DNA of 64,000 bases, taken from Candidatus Poribacteria bacterium. GTDB lineage: Bacteria; Poribacteria; WGA-4E; WGA-3G. A program made the translations under genes and the position numbers. The stretch covers positions 55,910 through 119,909 of the forward strand of contig JAJECK010000085.1 of assembly GCA_022822085.1 (NCBI GenBank), in the 5' to 3' direction. The notes below the pieces were generated by a model. It was given only the letters and a program-made list of their open reading frames with translations, was not told the DNA's origin and did no database searches. Positions within the stretch are counted from its first letter, which is position 1, and the number at the start of each line of letters is the position of its first letter. Below are positions 17,589 through 28,258 of this stretch, piece by piece.

Positions 17589-19028
17589 TCAGTTTTCTGT
17601 CTCCTCATCACATAGTCCGTATTCTTTTGCTTTACGTTGAATTGTACGTCGGCTGATTTCAAGTATTTTTGCTGCCTTGGCTTTATTATTCTCCGTATAT
17701 TCAAGCGTAGCACGTAGAACTTCACGATTGATATCTTCAAGCGACATACCAACTGACACATTCAGCAATGGACCGTCGTTGCCAGCAGAATCAGTATTGT
17801 GTAAAGTTGGAGCAGAAGGTAGTGTTGAATGCATTTCTTCCACTTCCTTCAGGATACGGTCAGGTAGGTCATTTAGTTGTAATGTTTGTTCGGTTGACAT
17901 GACAACAAGTCCTTCAATACAGTTCTTTAATTCTCGTACATTTCCATGCCAACTGTATTTCATAAGGGTGCGAACTGCTTCTGGTGTGAGACTTTTCAAA
18001 GTTTTGCTATTTTCTCTGCAGAATTCCTCAAGAAAATCGTTCACAAGTAGCGGTATATCTTCCACGCGTTCATTTAGTAACGGTAGGTTGATGGATACTA
18101 CGTTCAAACGATCATACAGATCCGGAAGGAATTGACCGTTATTACATGCAGCTTCAAGATCATGATTAGTAGCACAGATAATTCGAACGTCAACTTGAAT
18201 AGTTTTATCTCCACCCACCCGTTCAAATTCCCGTTCTTCCAGCACACGTAGTAAACGTGCTTGATTAGACAGACTGAGTTGAGATACTTCATCAAGAAAT
18301 AGTGTGCCGCCATTAGCAAGTTCAAATCTACCTTTTCGTTGATAGTATGCCCCGCTAAAAGCACCGCGTTCATGACCAAATAGTTCAGACTCTGCTAAAT
18401 TCTCATTGAGTGTGGCACAGTTGAAAGCAATTAAATCTCCTTTTCGTAGACTCCGATGGTGAATTGCACGTGCTACCAGTTCTTTTCCAGTACCACGCGC
18501 ACCATAGATCATTACAGTTGCCCTCGTCGGTGCAATTTGGGTAATCATCTCACGAATCTGAATGAGTTGCGGTGATTTACCGGTAAGTCTACAGAGACCT
18601 TCCTTTTCGTCAATCTGGGAACGGAGTTTACGATTTTCAAAGGTGAGTCGTTGGTGAAGAAGTGTTTTTTGCAAGAGTGCTTTCAAATGCACAGGATTGA
18701 GCGGTTTGTATAGGAAGAATGTACCATCATGAGCTAACATCGCCTTAATGCCGATATCTGTTTCCAATACATTTGGTGCTGTGATAAAGATTATACCGAT
18801 ATCCGGATGATGTCTCGTCGCTGCACCTAATAATGTAAGACCATCAATCCGTTGGGCTTTTAATGGTGCAATTAGGATATTAATCGTTTCCTGTTCCAAC
18901 AGATGAAATGCCTGATACACATTACTTGTAACAATCAGATTTAGACCTTCACCGTCAAGCGTTTGACAGATTATCTCGCGTTGTCGTGAATCTGAATCTA
19001 CAATCAGGACGTTATTTTGGATATTCAT
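17589..19028 (-). CDS. Sigma-54-dependent activator (NtrC-type) with degenerate receiver
   Basis: 479 residues: receiver-like domain (1-120), AAA+ sigma-54 activator domain (~145-375) and Fis-type helix-turn-helix (~435-475, NNKAKAAKILEISRRTIQRK). The AAA+ core has the Walker A variant YGARGTGKELVARAIH, GAFSGA (a GAFTGA variant contacting sigma-54) and Walker B GGTLFLDEV. In the receiver the Thr (FITAPN) and Lys (YKPLNP) are kept, but the phospho-acceptor Asp is replaced (ILIAPLKAQRIDG; Pro or Ala at that place), so control by a histidine kinase is unlikely. No kinase gene is adjacent. Confidence 0.92.
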   Translation of the reverse strand: MNIQNNVLIVDSDSRQREIICQTLDGEGLNLIVTSNVYQAFHLLEQETINILIAPLKAQRIDGLTLLGAATRHHPDIGIIFITAPNVLETDIGIKAMLAHDGTFFLYKPLNPVHLKALLQKTLLHQRLTFENRKLRSQIDEKEGLCRLTGKSPQLIQIREMITQIAPTRATVMIYGARGTGKELVARAIHHRSLRKGDLIAFNCATLNENLAESELFGHERGAFSGAYYQRKGRFELANGGTLFLDEVSQLSLSNQARLLRVLEEREFERVGGDKTIQVDVRIICATNHDLEAACNNGQFLPDLYDRLNVVSINLPLLNERVEDIPLLVNDFLEEFCRENSKTLKSLTPEAVRTLMKYSWHGNVRELKNCIEGLVVMSTEQTLQLNDLPDRILKEVEEMHSTLPSAPTLHNTDSAGNDGPLLNVSVGMSLEDINREVLRATLEYTENNKAKAAKILEISRRTIQRKAKEYGLCDEETEN

Positions 19029-19330
19029 AATTCCTAAGTTCTCAAAAACTCAACAAAAGTATGTTCTATATATTTTTTAACGATCTATATTGAAACATCA
19101 CAATATGAAATCAAAATGTGTTATATATTTTCCAGAAGACAAAAGATTGCTATACAACTATTTGTTTAGTATAGATTATAACTTATGTTTATATCATTCG
19201 TCAACAAGATTGTTCAGGGTTATTTAGTTTTAAGAATTATCACTTTTGCGTTTTACTAAAAGTTAAAATCGATGGTCAAGTCCAGCGTAGCAAAACCAAT
19301 AAGTATCAACTAAAGGATATGAGTAACGCT

Positions 19331-19469
19331 CTTTAGTCCCTAATGAAGATTAAGTTATTAAACGGGTAATATTAGTTTTCCCATACCTGGTAGGTGCGGT
19401 TTCCTAACCGCACCGAGTATAGTTATGGAATTACCTAATTTATTTTTTAATCTTCATACGGGACTAAAG
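19331..19469. repeat. Inverted-repeat element with inner hairpin
   Basis: Arms CTTTAGTCCCTAATGAAGAT (from 19331) and ATCTTCATACGGGACTAAAG (to 19469) pair with few mismatches over 23 bases. Inside lies a perfect hairpin GGTGCGGTT / AACCGCACC at 19393-19414. Confidence 0.72.
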
Positions 19470-19545
19470 ACATATTCAAAATGCCAAAAATATGACATTA
19501 ACGAAATAGCAAAATATTATCAAAATATTGAAAACTTAATAACCC
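19451..19545. repeat. Dispersed ~100-bp repeat, copy B
   Basis: Same order of words as 14623-14720 (TCTTCA, ACTAAAGACA, ATGCC, ACATTAACG, AATAGCAA, AAAATATTGAA, AATAACCC). It begins within the right arm of the 19331-19469 element. Confidence 0.6.
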
Positions 19546-19606
19546 TGAGATTGTTCTACGACTATAGCGAATTTAAGAATGACTATTTAACATACTTAGT
19601 TTTTTG

Positions 19607-19635
19607 TTGACATTGAGTCTCAACACATGTATACT
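19607..19635 (+). promoter_or_regulatory. Strong sigma-70-type promoter with no obvious gene
   Basis: TTGACA (19607-19612), 17-base spacer, TATACT (19630-19635). Transcription would start near 19642. The next recognised gene starts at 20053, ~410 bases away; a 46-codon frame begins with ATG at 19643, i.e. essentially at the predicted transcript start. Confidence 0.65.
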
Positions 19636-20052
19636 TATAGAAATGGTATCATTGATGATTCGTTTTGCAATTTTATGTGAGTACGGTATAAACAAATTTG
19701 CAGTGCAAACTTTTATTATATACCACGAATACCTAAACATAATGAAGTTAAAGTTCTTAATTCGGGAATATATCTTTTCTTAATCTCAGTCGGGACTTTG
19801 CAAGCTCGCTGGGATAATTGAACAAAATTTACTAAATATATTTATCTTCATATAGTTTGTGCTGCATTGCGGTATCAGTATTTTCATTTACTGTTGCTAT
19901 TGAGAGAATATTCCAAGTATAAGTACTATATGTTTATTATACAGAACACACATTTATATTTAGTTAATTATATTTTTAGTAATTCTATTCTAAGTCTATG
20001 ATTAGGTAGACGAACTTTATCAATTATATATGATGAATAAAGGGGAGTTGGT

Positions 20053-20673
20053 ATGATTGATGATTCAAATAGATTGTATTTTATGGGTGGATTGACTTCG
20101 ATACTCGGTGGTCTCCTAATGTTATTGACAAGTATATGGTTTATTCTTCAGGGAGACTCATCTCCAGATGTGATACATGGTGTTAGTGTAGTAATTCCAA
20201 TTCTGATTGTTCCAACAGTAATTGCTACAACTGTTCTTCTGATTAAAGATGTGAAAACAATGGCTTTGATGGGTATTGGGTTCGCTTTACTTTGGGTTGT
20301 GATAGAGCTCTTAGCGCACGGTTCCCAAACTGCTCCGTTGAATACTATCAATGAATTAATTGAAAAACCAGCATCGGAGGAAATTGGAAGTAACTTCTCA
20401 AAAGTATGGGAGGAATGGGGAAATGCTCTTATGAAAATTGGTGCGTTCTTATTTTCATTAGCAGCTCTTTGCTACGGTATTTCTCTTCGTACTTGGGGTA
20501 ATCCGTCATCTGCATATTTGCTGATTATTGCCGCACTATCTTTTGCTATTACATTTATCCCTGGAGTTGATTTCTACTGGCATGTCTTGGTACGAGGTGT
20601 TGCCTTTCTATTTCTGGGTGGTGTATTAATGTTGGCACCTCAACAGACTACATCGGATGAATGGGAATCGTAA
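20053..20673 (+). CDS. Predicted integral membrane protein, unknown function
   Basis: 206 residues with about six hydrophobic segments (near residues 9-32, 41-62, 69-88, 124-145, 155-172 and 178-195). The start has an AAGGGGAG ribosome-binding site 8 bases upstream, so it is a real gene. A soluble loop of ~35 residues (~90-122, with NELIEKPASEEIGSN) separates the third and fourth segments. The layout recalls small DUF4386-like membrane proteins, but no motif confirms this. It has no same-strand neighbours. Confidence 0.75.
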   Translation: MIDDSNRLYFMGGLTSILGGLLMLLTSIWFILQGDSSPDVIHGVSVVIPILIVPTVIATTVLLIKDVKTMALMGIGFALLWVVIELLAHGSQTAPLNTINELIEKPASEEIGSNFSKVWEEWGNALMKIGAFLFSLAALCYGISLRTWGNPSSAYLLIIAALSFAITFIPGVDFYWHVLVRGVAFLFLGGVLMLAPQQTTSDEWES

Positions 20674-20785
20674 TTGCTGTCTGAATACAATCAAATCGTT
20701 TTCTTGAAGTTGAAATTTTGATGCAAATTTGAGTAGTGTGGATGCACATTCTAATTTAAAATTCATTTTATATATGTGAGTCCAC

Positions 20786-21595
20786 CTAATCTCTTTCAAC
20801 ATCTGAACTGTCAACATCATTCAGCAGTCGTTCTAATTCTGCTAAAAGATCAGTGTCCTCTTGTTCTTCATCTGTAGATTCATCTGGAGTGGTTTCGTTA
20901 TCTTCTGTTCCGACCGACTCTAAATCCGAGCGAAATTCTAATAAATTGCTTAGGTATCGTTCACGAGTGATGTTTTCTGCTTCTCCGTGTTCCTCACGCA
21001 GACATTCTCCACAAAATTCTCCAATCTTCTGGATTCCTACATCAATATGCAGTAAAGCAGTTTCTTTATCATTGTCTTGCAGACTCAATTCCGCTTTTGC
21101 AATACTGTTCATCATAAGCATATAGCCCTTATACTGATAACTTCCCCAAGCAATTTCTGAAGGTGCAAATTCACGAGCCATATTTGTTACAGATAAATTA
21201 ATGTTTGTATCCCGACGCACATCTTGCCAACGTTTAATCCCAGCAAACAGCAAATACCTCGTATATCGTAAAAAAGATTCCTCAAATAGAGTTTCCCATT
21301 CCTCTTCTGTCAATTCAAAGCCATCTCTACTTCCATTTTCCTCTTCATATTGTTCTAATTTCCCGTTAAAATATTCGTAATATGAATCCATCCCGTGTGG
21401 ACGCACTCCATCTGGACGACCTGACGCATAGAGTCGAGAGACTGTGAACGCGTTAGGTTGCACAACAACCACTTCCCTACCATCCTCAATTGTTAAGATA
21501 CGAATTGGATGATCCTCATCTAAGTTGATTACTTGAAGAATCCTATCCAGAGCTTGAACCCAACGGGTATTTCTTTGTATTGTTGTATTTGACAT
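20786..21595 (-). CDS. Hypothetical soluble protein with acidic tail
   Basis: 269 residues, not recognised. The middle (~70-200) is predicted helical, with an aromatic-rich stretch (HGMDSYYEYFNGKLEQYEEE) and SLQDNDKETALLHIDVGIQK, which recalls TPR-like helices. The last ~50 residues are strongly acidic and low in complexity (DESTDEEQEDTD). There is no signal peptide or membrane segment. It starts 11 bases after carB, so it is probably the last gene of the pyrimidine operon. Confidence 0.7.
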   Translation of the reverse strand: MSNTTIQRNTRWVQALDRILQVINLDEDHPIRILTIEDGREVVVVQPNAFTVSRLYASGRPDGVRPHGMDSYYEYFNGKLEQYEEENGSRDGFELTEEEWETLFEESFLRYTRYLLFAGIKRWQDVRRDTNINLSVTNMAREFAPSEIAWGSYQYKGYMLMMNSIAKAELSLQDNDKETALLHIDVGIQKIGEFCGECLREEHGEAENITRERYLSNLLEFRSDLESVGTEDNETTPDESTDEEQEDTDLLAELERLLNDVDSSDVERD

Positions 21596-21606
21596 GCTGT
21601 CTACCT

Positions 21607-24600
21607 TTACTTATGATAATCCTGAAGCGGACTGACTGATATTTCACCCCGTTGTAATGCGTCAATAGCGTTAACTGCTGCTGCTGCTCCTGGAATAGTT
21701 GAGAAAATTGGTATGTCATGTTCTATTGCCATCTGTCGTATAAGCAGTTCATTGGTTCTGTGCAAATCACCAGTTGGAGTATTGATAATCAAGTCTACTG
21801 CATGGTTCTTGATATAGTCATGGATTGTCGGTCTACCTTTTCCAATACTGTAAACAAGTTCTACATCCATTCCATTACGGAGTAAAACTTTCGCAGTTCC
21901 GTGCGTAGCAATTAGATCAAACCCCATATCTGTAAGTTTCTTTGCTATGAATATTACCGCTCTTTTGTCTTTGTTTCTCACACTGATAAACGCATTTCCT
22001 TTCAGTGGTAATGTGTATCCACAAGCTTTCTGAGCCTTTGCAAATGCCCGAGAAACGTCCGTATCAATTCCCATCACCTCTCCAGTAGATTTCATTTCTG
22101 GGCCTAAACGTGAATTTGCGCCGGGAAATCTGTTGAATGGAAAAACAGGGGCTTTCACACTAAAATACTCTGGTACTATTTCATTAGTGAAATTAAGTTC
22201 CTTTAGTGTTTTTCCAGCCATTACGCGTGCAGCCAACTTTGCCAATGGAACACCTATAGCTTTACTGACAAATGGTACTGTCCGGGATGCGCGTGGGTTG
22301 ACTTCTAAAACATATATCTCATCGTTCTTTATCGCATATTGTACGTTCATCAACCCGCATACGTTGAGTGCTTTTGCAAGCGCGTAAGTACATTCCTTCA
22401 ATTGATCGATCTGTTCATCGACCAATGTATAGGGAGGAAGCACACAGTCACTATCACCAGAATGGACACCCGCTTCTTCAATATGTTCCATGATACCACC
22501 AATGACGGTTATCTGTCCATCTGAAATTGCATCCACATCTACCTCAATAGCTTCCTCAAGGTATTTGTCAATCAGAACAGGGTGTTCGGGTGAGGCTTGA
22601 ACTGCAGAATCCATATATTCTTGTAGGAGTTTTTCATCATATACAATCTGCATGGCTCGTCCACCAAGAACAAAAGACGGTCGGACAATCACAGGATAAC
22701 CGAGTGATGCAGCAATTGGCACAGCCTCTTCACTGGAGGTCGCAGTTCCATTTGGTGGTTGCATGAGATCAATTTCGTCTAAGACCTCTTTAAAAAGTTG
22801 CCGGTTTTCAGATCTGGAAATGTCTTCTGGACTTGTCCCGATTATCGGTACACCAGCTTCTTGCAGCGCATTTGCAAGATTGAGTGGTGTTTGCCCACCG
22901 AATTGAACAATGACACCATTCGGTTTCTCTTTGTCGTAAATATTCAACACATCTTCACAGGTCAGAGGTTCAAAATAGAGCCGGTCTGAGGTATCATAGT
23001 CTGTGCTAACTGTCTCAGGATTGCTGTTCACCATGATTGTTTCGAAACCATCTGTTTTGAGAGCCATTGCTGCGTGAACACAGCAATAGTCAAATTCTAT
23101 TCCTTGTCCTATACGATTCGGTCCACCCCCTAAAATCATTATTTTTTCTTTATCAGTAGGACGCACTTCATCCTCAGATGAACATGTTGAATAGTAGTAG
23201 GGGGTCTCTGCTTCAAATTCTGCAGCACAAGTGTCAACAGTTTTGTAAGTTGCTTCAATTCCTATCTTTTTTCTGAGTTCTCGGACTTGGTTTTCTGGAA
23301 CATCAAAGATATCGGAAAGTTGTCTATCAGAAAAACCGAACTGTTTCGCCTGACGTAACAACGATACAGATTTTGAATCAGTTTGATCTCCATTTTCAAT
23401 AAACGGTCTGTCCATTGAAACTTCTAAGTTATTTTCAAAATCGACTATTTCTTGAAGGTTATACAAGAAAAATGGATCAATATGAGTATATCCATATATT
23501 TCATCAATACTCATACCGCGTTTGAGTGCTGATTTTATGTAAAATAGACGTTCAACATTGGGGATAGTTAATTTGCTGGAAAGTTCTGATATAGGAATCT
23601 TTTCAAGTGGATGATTATCAAAACCGAACCATCCAGTCTCTAAAGAACGCAATCCCTTCTGGAGTGCCTCTTTAAAGGTACCACCGATGGACATTGCCTC
23701 ACCCACAGACTTCATCTGCGTTGTGAGCGTTTCATCTGTCCCTTGAAATTTTTCAAATGCCCATCTCGGAATTTTGACAACAACATAGTCAATAGTCGGT
23801 TCAAAACAGGCAGGTGTTTCTGCGGTAATATCATTCGGAATTTCGTCGAGATTATAGCCGACAGCCAATTTCGCGGCGATTTTGGCAATTGGGAAACCTG
23901 TTGCTTTTGAGGCAAGTGCCGAACTGCGAGAGACACGTGGATTCATTTCAATGACGACCTGTTTACCAGTCTTCGGATCAACAGCAAATTGGATATTGGA
24001 ACCGCCGGTATCAACACCAATTTCTCTGATGATTTTAATAGCAGAATCTCGCATCTCCTGATACTCTTTATCGGTTAATGTTTGGATCGGTGCAACGGTA
24101 ATACTGTCCCCAGTATGGACACCCATCGGATCAACGTTTTCAATGGAACAAATGATAACAACATTGTCCGCTCCATCCCGCATTACCTCTAATTCAAATT
24201 CTTTCCATCCGATGATAGATTCTTCAATGAGCAATTCATTGATCGGGCTTAAAGCGAGACCTGTAGTGACCATTTTCTGGTATTCTTCAATGTTGTAAGC
24301 GATACCGCCACCTGTACCACCGAGTGTAAATGCTGGACGGATTATTGCCGGAAAACCGATCTGATCAATAAGCGCAATTGCATCCTGAAGAGAGTGTGCT
24401 ATCCCGCTTGTTGGCACTGACAAACCGATCTTTTCCATCGCTTGTTTGAAAAGTGCTCTGTCTTCTGCTTTCTGAATTGCCGGAAGTTTTGCCCCAATCA
24501 ATTCAACATTATATTTGCCTAAGACACCCGATTCAGCTAATTTCACCGAGACGTTTAATGCAGTTTGTCCTCCCAACGTAGGTAACAGCGCATGGGGTCG

Positions 24601-24843
24601 TTCTTTTTCTATTACAAGTTCAACCGTATCCGCTGTAATCGGTTCAACATAAGTACGATCTGCGAAATCTGGATCGGTCATTATGGTTGCAGGATTACTA
24701 TTCACCAGAACAATTTGATAGCCCTCTTCTTTGAGTGCTTTACATGCCTGCGTTCCGGAGTAATCAAATTCACACGCTTGGCCAATGATAATTGCGCCGG
24801 AGCCTATAATTAAGATTTTTTCTATATCTGTTCGTTTTGGCAT
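21607..24843 (-). CDS. carB: Carbamoyl-phosphate synthase large subunit CarB
   Basis: Makes carbamoyl phosphate from bicarbonate, ammonia (from CarA) and two ATP. 1078 residues, full length. The two homologous ATP-grasp halves are evident: [20 protein letters not shown] near residue 10 and [20 protein letters not shown] near 562, each with the ATP-binding loops ([23 protein letters not shown]) and [18 protein letters not shown] / [18 protein letters not shown]. The C-terminal MGS-like allosteric domain begins near 945 ([20 protein letters not shown]). Adjacent to carA, with 58 bases between. Confidence 0.97.
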   Translation of the reverse strand: MPKRTDIEKILIIGSGAIIIGQACEFDYSGTQACKALKEEGYQIVLVNSNPATIMTDPDFADRTYVEPITADTVELVIEKERPHALLPTLGGQTALNVSVKLAESGVLGKYNVELIGAKLPAIQKAEDRALFKQAMEKIGLSVPTSGIAHSLQDAIALIDQIGFPAIIRPAFTLGGTGGGIAYNIEEYQKMVTTGLALSPINELLIEESIIGWKEFELEVMRDGADNVVIICSIENVDPMGVHTGDSITVAPIQTLTDKEYQEMRDSAIKIIREIGVDTGGSNIQFAVDPKTGKQVVIEMNPRVSRSSALASKATGFPIAKIAAKLAVGYNLDEIPNDITAETPACFEPTIDYVVVKIPRWAFEKFQGTDETLTTQMKSVGEAMSIGGTFKEALQKGLRSLETGWFGFDNHPLEKIPISELSSKLTIPNVERLFYIKSALKRGMSIDEIYGYTHIDPFFLYNLQEIVDFENNLEVSMDRPFIENGDQTDSKSVSLLRQAKQFGFSDRQLSDIFDVPENQVRELRKKIGIEATYKTVDTCAAEFEAETPYYYSTCSSEDEVRPTDKEKIMILGGGPNRIGQGIEFDYCCVHAAMALKTDGFETIMVNSNPETVSTDYDTSDRLYFEPLTCEDVLNIYDKEKPNGVIVQFGGQTPLNLANALQEAGVPIIGTSPEDISRSENRQLFKEVLDEIDLMQPPNGTATSSEEAVPIAASLGYPVIVRPSFVLGGRAMQIVYDEKLLQEYMDSAVQASPEHPVLIDKYLEEAIEVDVDAISDGQITVIGGIMEHIEEAGVHSGDSDCVLPPYTLVDEQIDQLKECTYALAKALNVCGLMNVQYAIKNDEIYVLEVNPRASRTVPFVSKAIGVPLAKLAARVMAGKTLKELNFTNEIVPEYFSVKAPVFPFNRFPGANSRLGPEMKSTGEVMGIDTDVSRAFAKAQKACGYTLPLKGNAFISVRNKDKRAVIFIAKKLTDMGFDLIATHGTAKVLLRNGMDVELVYSIGKGRPTIHDYIKNHAVDLIINTPTGDLHRTNELLIRQMAIEHDIPIFSTIPGAAAAVNAIDALQRGEISVSPLQDYHK

Positions 24844-24901
24844 TTCTAATGGTTATCGGTTGTCAGTTTTCAGTTTTCAGAAAGAAGGTTTAAGGACTTT
24901 T

Positions 24902-26038
24902 CTAATTCTTTTCCATCATTTGCGTAAATCTTGAAAACAGGTAACTTGCATCATGAGGGCCAGGTGATGCTTCTGGATGATACTGTACAGAAAACACAGG
25001 ATATTCTCTATGTTGTATGCCTTCAAGTGTGTCGTCATTCAAATTGATGTGGGTAATATCAACGGTATTTGGCAGTGAATCTATATCAACGCAGAATCCA
25101 TGGTTTTGTGATGTAATCTCAACCTGATCGGTTTCAAAGTGTTTTACGGGTTGATTTGCTCCCCGATGCCCAAACTTCAGTTTATATGTTTCCCCACCGA
25201 GCGCAAGACCTAACAGTTGGTGTCCCAAACAGATACCAAATACAGGCTTTTTCCCTAACAATTCTTGGACAGTTTTTATCGCATAGTCAAGCGGCATAGG
25301 GTCGCCAGGGCCGTTGGATAGGAATACACCATCAGGTTCTGCTGCGAGGATTTCTTCAGCAGTTGTTTTCGCGGGTACAACTTGTACTTCACATCCGTGT
25401 TCTGTCAGTTGCCGTAAAATGTTATATTTGATGCCGAAATCCATTGCAACCACGCGGTATTTCGCATTTTCTGATGGAGTTGAATTGCCTGATTGTAGTC
25501 CTGCAGAACTTGACGGATGTTGATTCCACGCGTAAGGGTTTGGGCAAGTAACACGTTGTACCAAATCCCATCCTACTAAACCGTGCCATGCTTGTGCCTT
25601 TTCCACAAGGCTTGCTGCATCAAGATTTCCATCAACATCTTCTGTAGCAAGACATCCGTTCATCACACCGTGAACGCGGAGACGGCGGGTTAGCGCGCGA
25701 GTATCAATGTTCTGAATTCCGATGATGTCGTTTTCGGCTAAGTAGGTGTCCAAACTCCATTTTGAACGCCAATTACTATGATATGCACTGTATTCACGCA
25801 CCACGAATCCTTCCACTTGTGGACCGATGGATTCAATATCCGCTTCGTTACAACCGTAATTGCCAATTAACGGATACGTCATTGTAACAATCTGTCCATT
25901 ATAGGACGGATCCGTTAGAACTTCCTGATAACCTGTCATGCTTGTGTTAAAGACCACCTCACCGACAGTCTCACCAGTAGCCCCAAATTGTTGTCCTTCA
26001 AAAACGGTTCCGTCTGCTAATGCGAGAATTGCTTTCAT
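24902..26038 (-). CDS. carA: Carbamoyl-phosphate synthase small subunit CarA (glutaminase)
   Basis: Hydrolyses glutamine and channels ammonia to CarB. 378 residues: N-terminal CPSase_sm domain ([20 protein letters not shown], ~9-28; [15 protein letters not shown], ~37) and a class I glutamine amidotransferase domain with the nucleophile in [17 protein letters not shown] (~265) and the catalytic His/Glu in [13 protein letters not shown] (~350). All catalytic residues are intact. It lies 22 bases after pyrC in the operon. Confidence 0.97.
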   Translation of the reverse strand: MKAILALADGTVFEGQQFGATGETVGEVVFNTSMTGYQEVLTDPSYNGQIVTMTYPLIGNYGCNEADIESIGPQVEGFVVREYSAYHSNWRSKWSLDTYLAENDIIGIQNIDTRALTRRLRVHGVMNGCLATEDVDGNLDAASLVEKAQAWHGLVGWDLVQRVTCPNPYAWNQHPSSSAGLQSGNSTPSENAKYRVVAMDFGIKYNILRQLTEHGCEVQVVPAKTTAEEILAAEPDGVFLSNGPGDPMPLDYAIKTVQELLGKKPVFGICLGHQLLGLALGGETYKLKFGHRGANQPVKHFETDQVEITSQNHGFCVDIDSLPNTVDITHINLNDDTLEGIQHREYPVFSVQYHPEASPGPHDASYLFSRFTQMMEKN

Positions 26039-26060
26039 AGTTTCCTCTTTATTGGAATGT

Positions 26061-27347
26061 TTAGCTCTGAATTCCCTCTCGGATTGTCATCGCCGGCCAT
26101 CCCTTAAGATGCCAATCAGCAAAAGGTGTGTTTCGGCATTTTGAATACGATTTTTCTATGTCAACCTTTGCCTCTTTTTGTGTATCAATTAGTGTGACAT
26201 CTGCAACTGCACCAATAGAGAGTGTCCCGCGATCAATTCCTACGATGTCTGCGGGGATACATGTTAACTTTGCAATCGCCTTTTTTAATGTTAGATGTCC
26301 AGCATCAACCAAGTATGTCAGTACAAGCGGTACGCATGTCTCAAGTCCAATAATTCCGTTAGGCGCATCGTTCATGCCGAGTGCCTTTTCATCTGGTGTA
26401 TGGGGCGCGTGGTCTGTAGCAATTGCGTCTATTGTTCCTTCTTGCAAACCTTCAAGCACAGCGTCAATATCCTTTTGTGTCCGAAGCGGGGGGTGCATTT
26501 TGGCATTCGTTCCCTGTTTTTCAACCTCCGTATCAGTCAGAATCCAATGATGGGGACATGCTTCTGCTGTAACGTTGACACCACGATCTTTTCCCGAGCG
26601 GACTAATTCAACTGCGCCTGCCGTGCTAACGTGTAGAATATGAACGTGTCCTCCTGTTAATTCAGCAAGCATGATGTCGCGTGCTACGATAATGTCCTCC
26701 GCTGCATTCGGACTACCCACGAGATTTAGTTTTCTTGATGTTTCACCGAGATTCATCACAGCACCAGCATTCAGATTATGCTCTTCACAGTGGACCATCA
26801 CAGGAAAACCGAGTTCCGCACTTAAACATAATGCTTCGCGCATAAGGGAAGAATTCATCACGGTAACGCCATCATCGCTGACACCTACTGCTCCTGTTGA
26901 TAGCATGCCTCGTATATCGGTTGGTTCTTCACCAGCGAGGTTTTTGGTTATGCTCCCCACAGGAAAGACGTTCGCTGTAGGAGATGTCTGTTGCTCCGAA
27001 TTCCGATTTGCAATCTCATAAATGTGCTTAATCTTGTCTGGAGAATCAGTTACCGGTGACGTATTTGCCATACAGATAACAGATGTAAACCCTCCTGCTG
27101 CTGCCGCTGCTGTTCCTGTGGCAATCGTCTCTTTATGCTCAAATCCAGGTTCACGCAGATGAACATGCATGTCAATTAAACCGGGTGTAACGGTCAGATC
27201 AGTGGCATCAATCACGTTGTTGACATTTTCCGCAAGGTTTCCACCAACTTGAGCGATTTTACCATCAACGATAAGAACGTCGCCAATTTCATCAATGTTA
27301 TTCGCCGGATCAATGATATGTCCATTACGGATAAGCACACTCTTCAT
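26061..27347 (-). CDS. pyrC: Dihydroorotase PyrC (class I)
   Basis: Cyclises carbamoyl-aspartate to dihydroorotate. 428 residues from ATG 27347; an in-frame TTG at 27377 overlapping the pyrR stop is less likely, although an AGGAGG site lies rather far (14 bases) from the ATG. Zinc-binding motifs: [17 protein letters not shown] (~60), MVHCEEH (~185), [13 protein letters not shown] (~237), [11 protein letters not shown] (~268) and [14 protein letters not shown] (~311). The length and motifs fit the class I type typical of Gram-positives and many environmental lineages. Confidence 0.95.
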   Translation of the reverse strand: MKSVLIRNGHIIDPANNIDEIGDVLIVDGKIAQVGGNLAENVNNVIDATDLTVTPGLIDMHVHLREPGFEHKETIATGTAAAAAGGFTSVICMANTSPVTDSPDKIKHIYEIANRNSEQQTSPTANVFPVGSITKNLAGEEPTDIRGMLSTGAVGVSDDGVTVMNSSLMREALCLSAELGFPVMVHCEEHNLNAGAVMNLGETSRKLNLVGSPNAAEDIIVARDIMLAELTGGHVHILHVSTAGAVELVRSGKDRGVNVTAEACPHHWILTDTEVEKQGTNAKMHPPLRTQKDIDAVLEGLQEGTIDAIATDHAPHTPDEKALGMNDAPNGIIGLETCVPLVLTYLVDAGHLTLKKAIAKLTCIPADIVGIDRGTLSIGAVADVTLIDTQKEAKVDIEKSYSKCRNTPFADWHLKGWPAMTIREGIQS

Positions 27348-27373
27348 TTCTTTGTAGCATTCCCTCCTACTTG

Positions 27374-27949
<576 letters not shown>

Positions 27950-27966
27950 CTATTACATGACACCAT

Positions 27967-27996
27967 AAAAAAACCTCCTCACTAAAAGTGAGAAGG
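27967..27996 (-). terminator. Attenuator terminator in the pyr leader
   Basis: On the minus strand: CCTTCTCAC TTTTA GTGAGGAGG followed by seven T. It lies ~40 bases before pyrR and would stop transcription when PyrR-UMP blocks antiterminator formation. Confidence 0.9.
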
Positions 27997-28151
27997 ACAA
28001 TTTAATATTTTTCTTTACAAAGATACTTTAAGTGCAAAACCCATTTTGCAAGATTAGCAGGTCCTTTTTGCTCCAATGTGATTTTCTGTTCTGCAAAACA
28101 TGAACTGTAAGTGCATGTTTTGTGTAAACAGTCTGCCGAAGTGTAGTGCAA

Positions 28152-28189
28152 CATCCTTTTTCCACCTCTCCGGATGGGATTAAAAAGGT
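28152..28189 (-). promoter_or_regulatory. PyrR-binding element in the pyr leader RNA
   Basis: Minus-strand sequence with CATCCGGAGAGGTGG followed by AAAAAGGATG. This matches the conserved PyrR target loop (UCCxGxGAGGYU) and its lower stem (AATCC-/-GGAT). It lies between the promoter and the terminator, as in Bacillus pyr leaders. Confidence 0.82.
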
Positions 28190-28223
28190 TTTCTGAACAT
28201 AAACATCTTAATATTTTGTTTGA

Positions 28224-28252
28224 ATTATATCATGGTAATGCAGGAATTACAA
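28224..28252 (-). promoter_or_regulatory. Promoter of the pyr operon
   Basis: Minus strand: TTGTAA (28247-28252), 17-base spacer, TATAAT (28224-28229). Transcription from about 28217 gives a ~290-base leader that contains the attenuator. Confidence 0.75.
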
Positions 28253-28258
28253 ATTTAT

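Larger units (their letters stand above)
19029..20052. other. Intergenic region with repeats and a lone promoter
   Basis: About 1 kb. It contains an inverted-repeat element (19331-19469), copy B of a dispersed repeat (19451-19545), and a strong promoter (19607-19635). A 61-codon frame at 19425-19610 lies inside the repeats and is not called. The remainder (19790-20040) is AT-rich; AAGGGGAG before 20053 is the ribosome-binding site of the next gene. Confidence 0.6.

Noticed and set aside
19425..19610. 61-codon plus-strand open frame
   Set aside because: It lies within an inverted-repeat element and copy B of the dispersed repeat; composition is that of AT-rich non-coding DNA.
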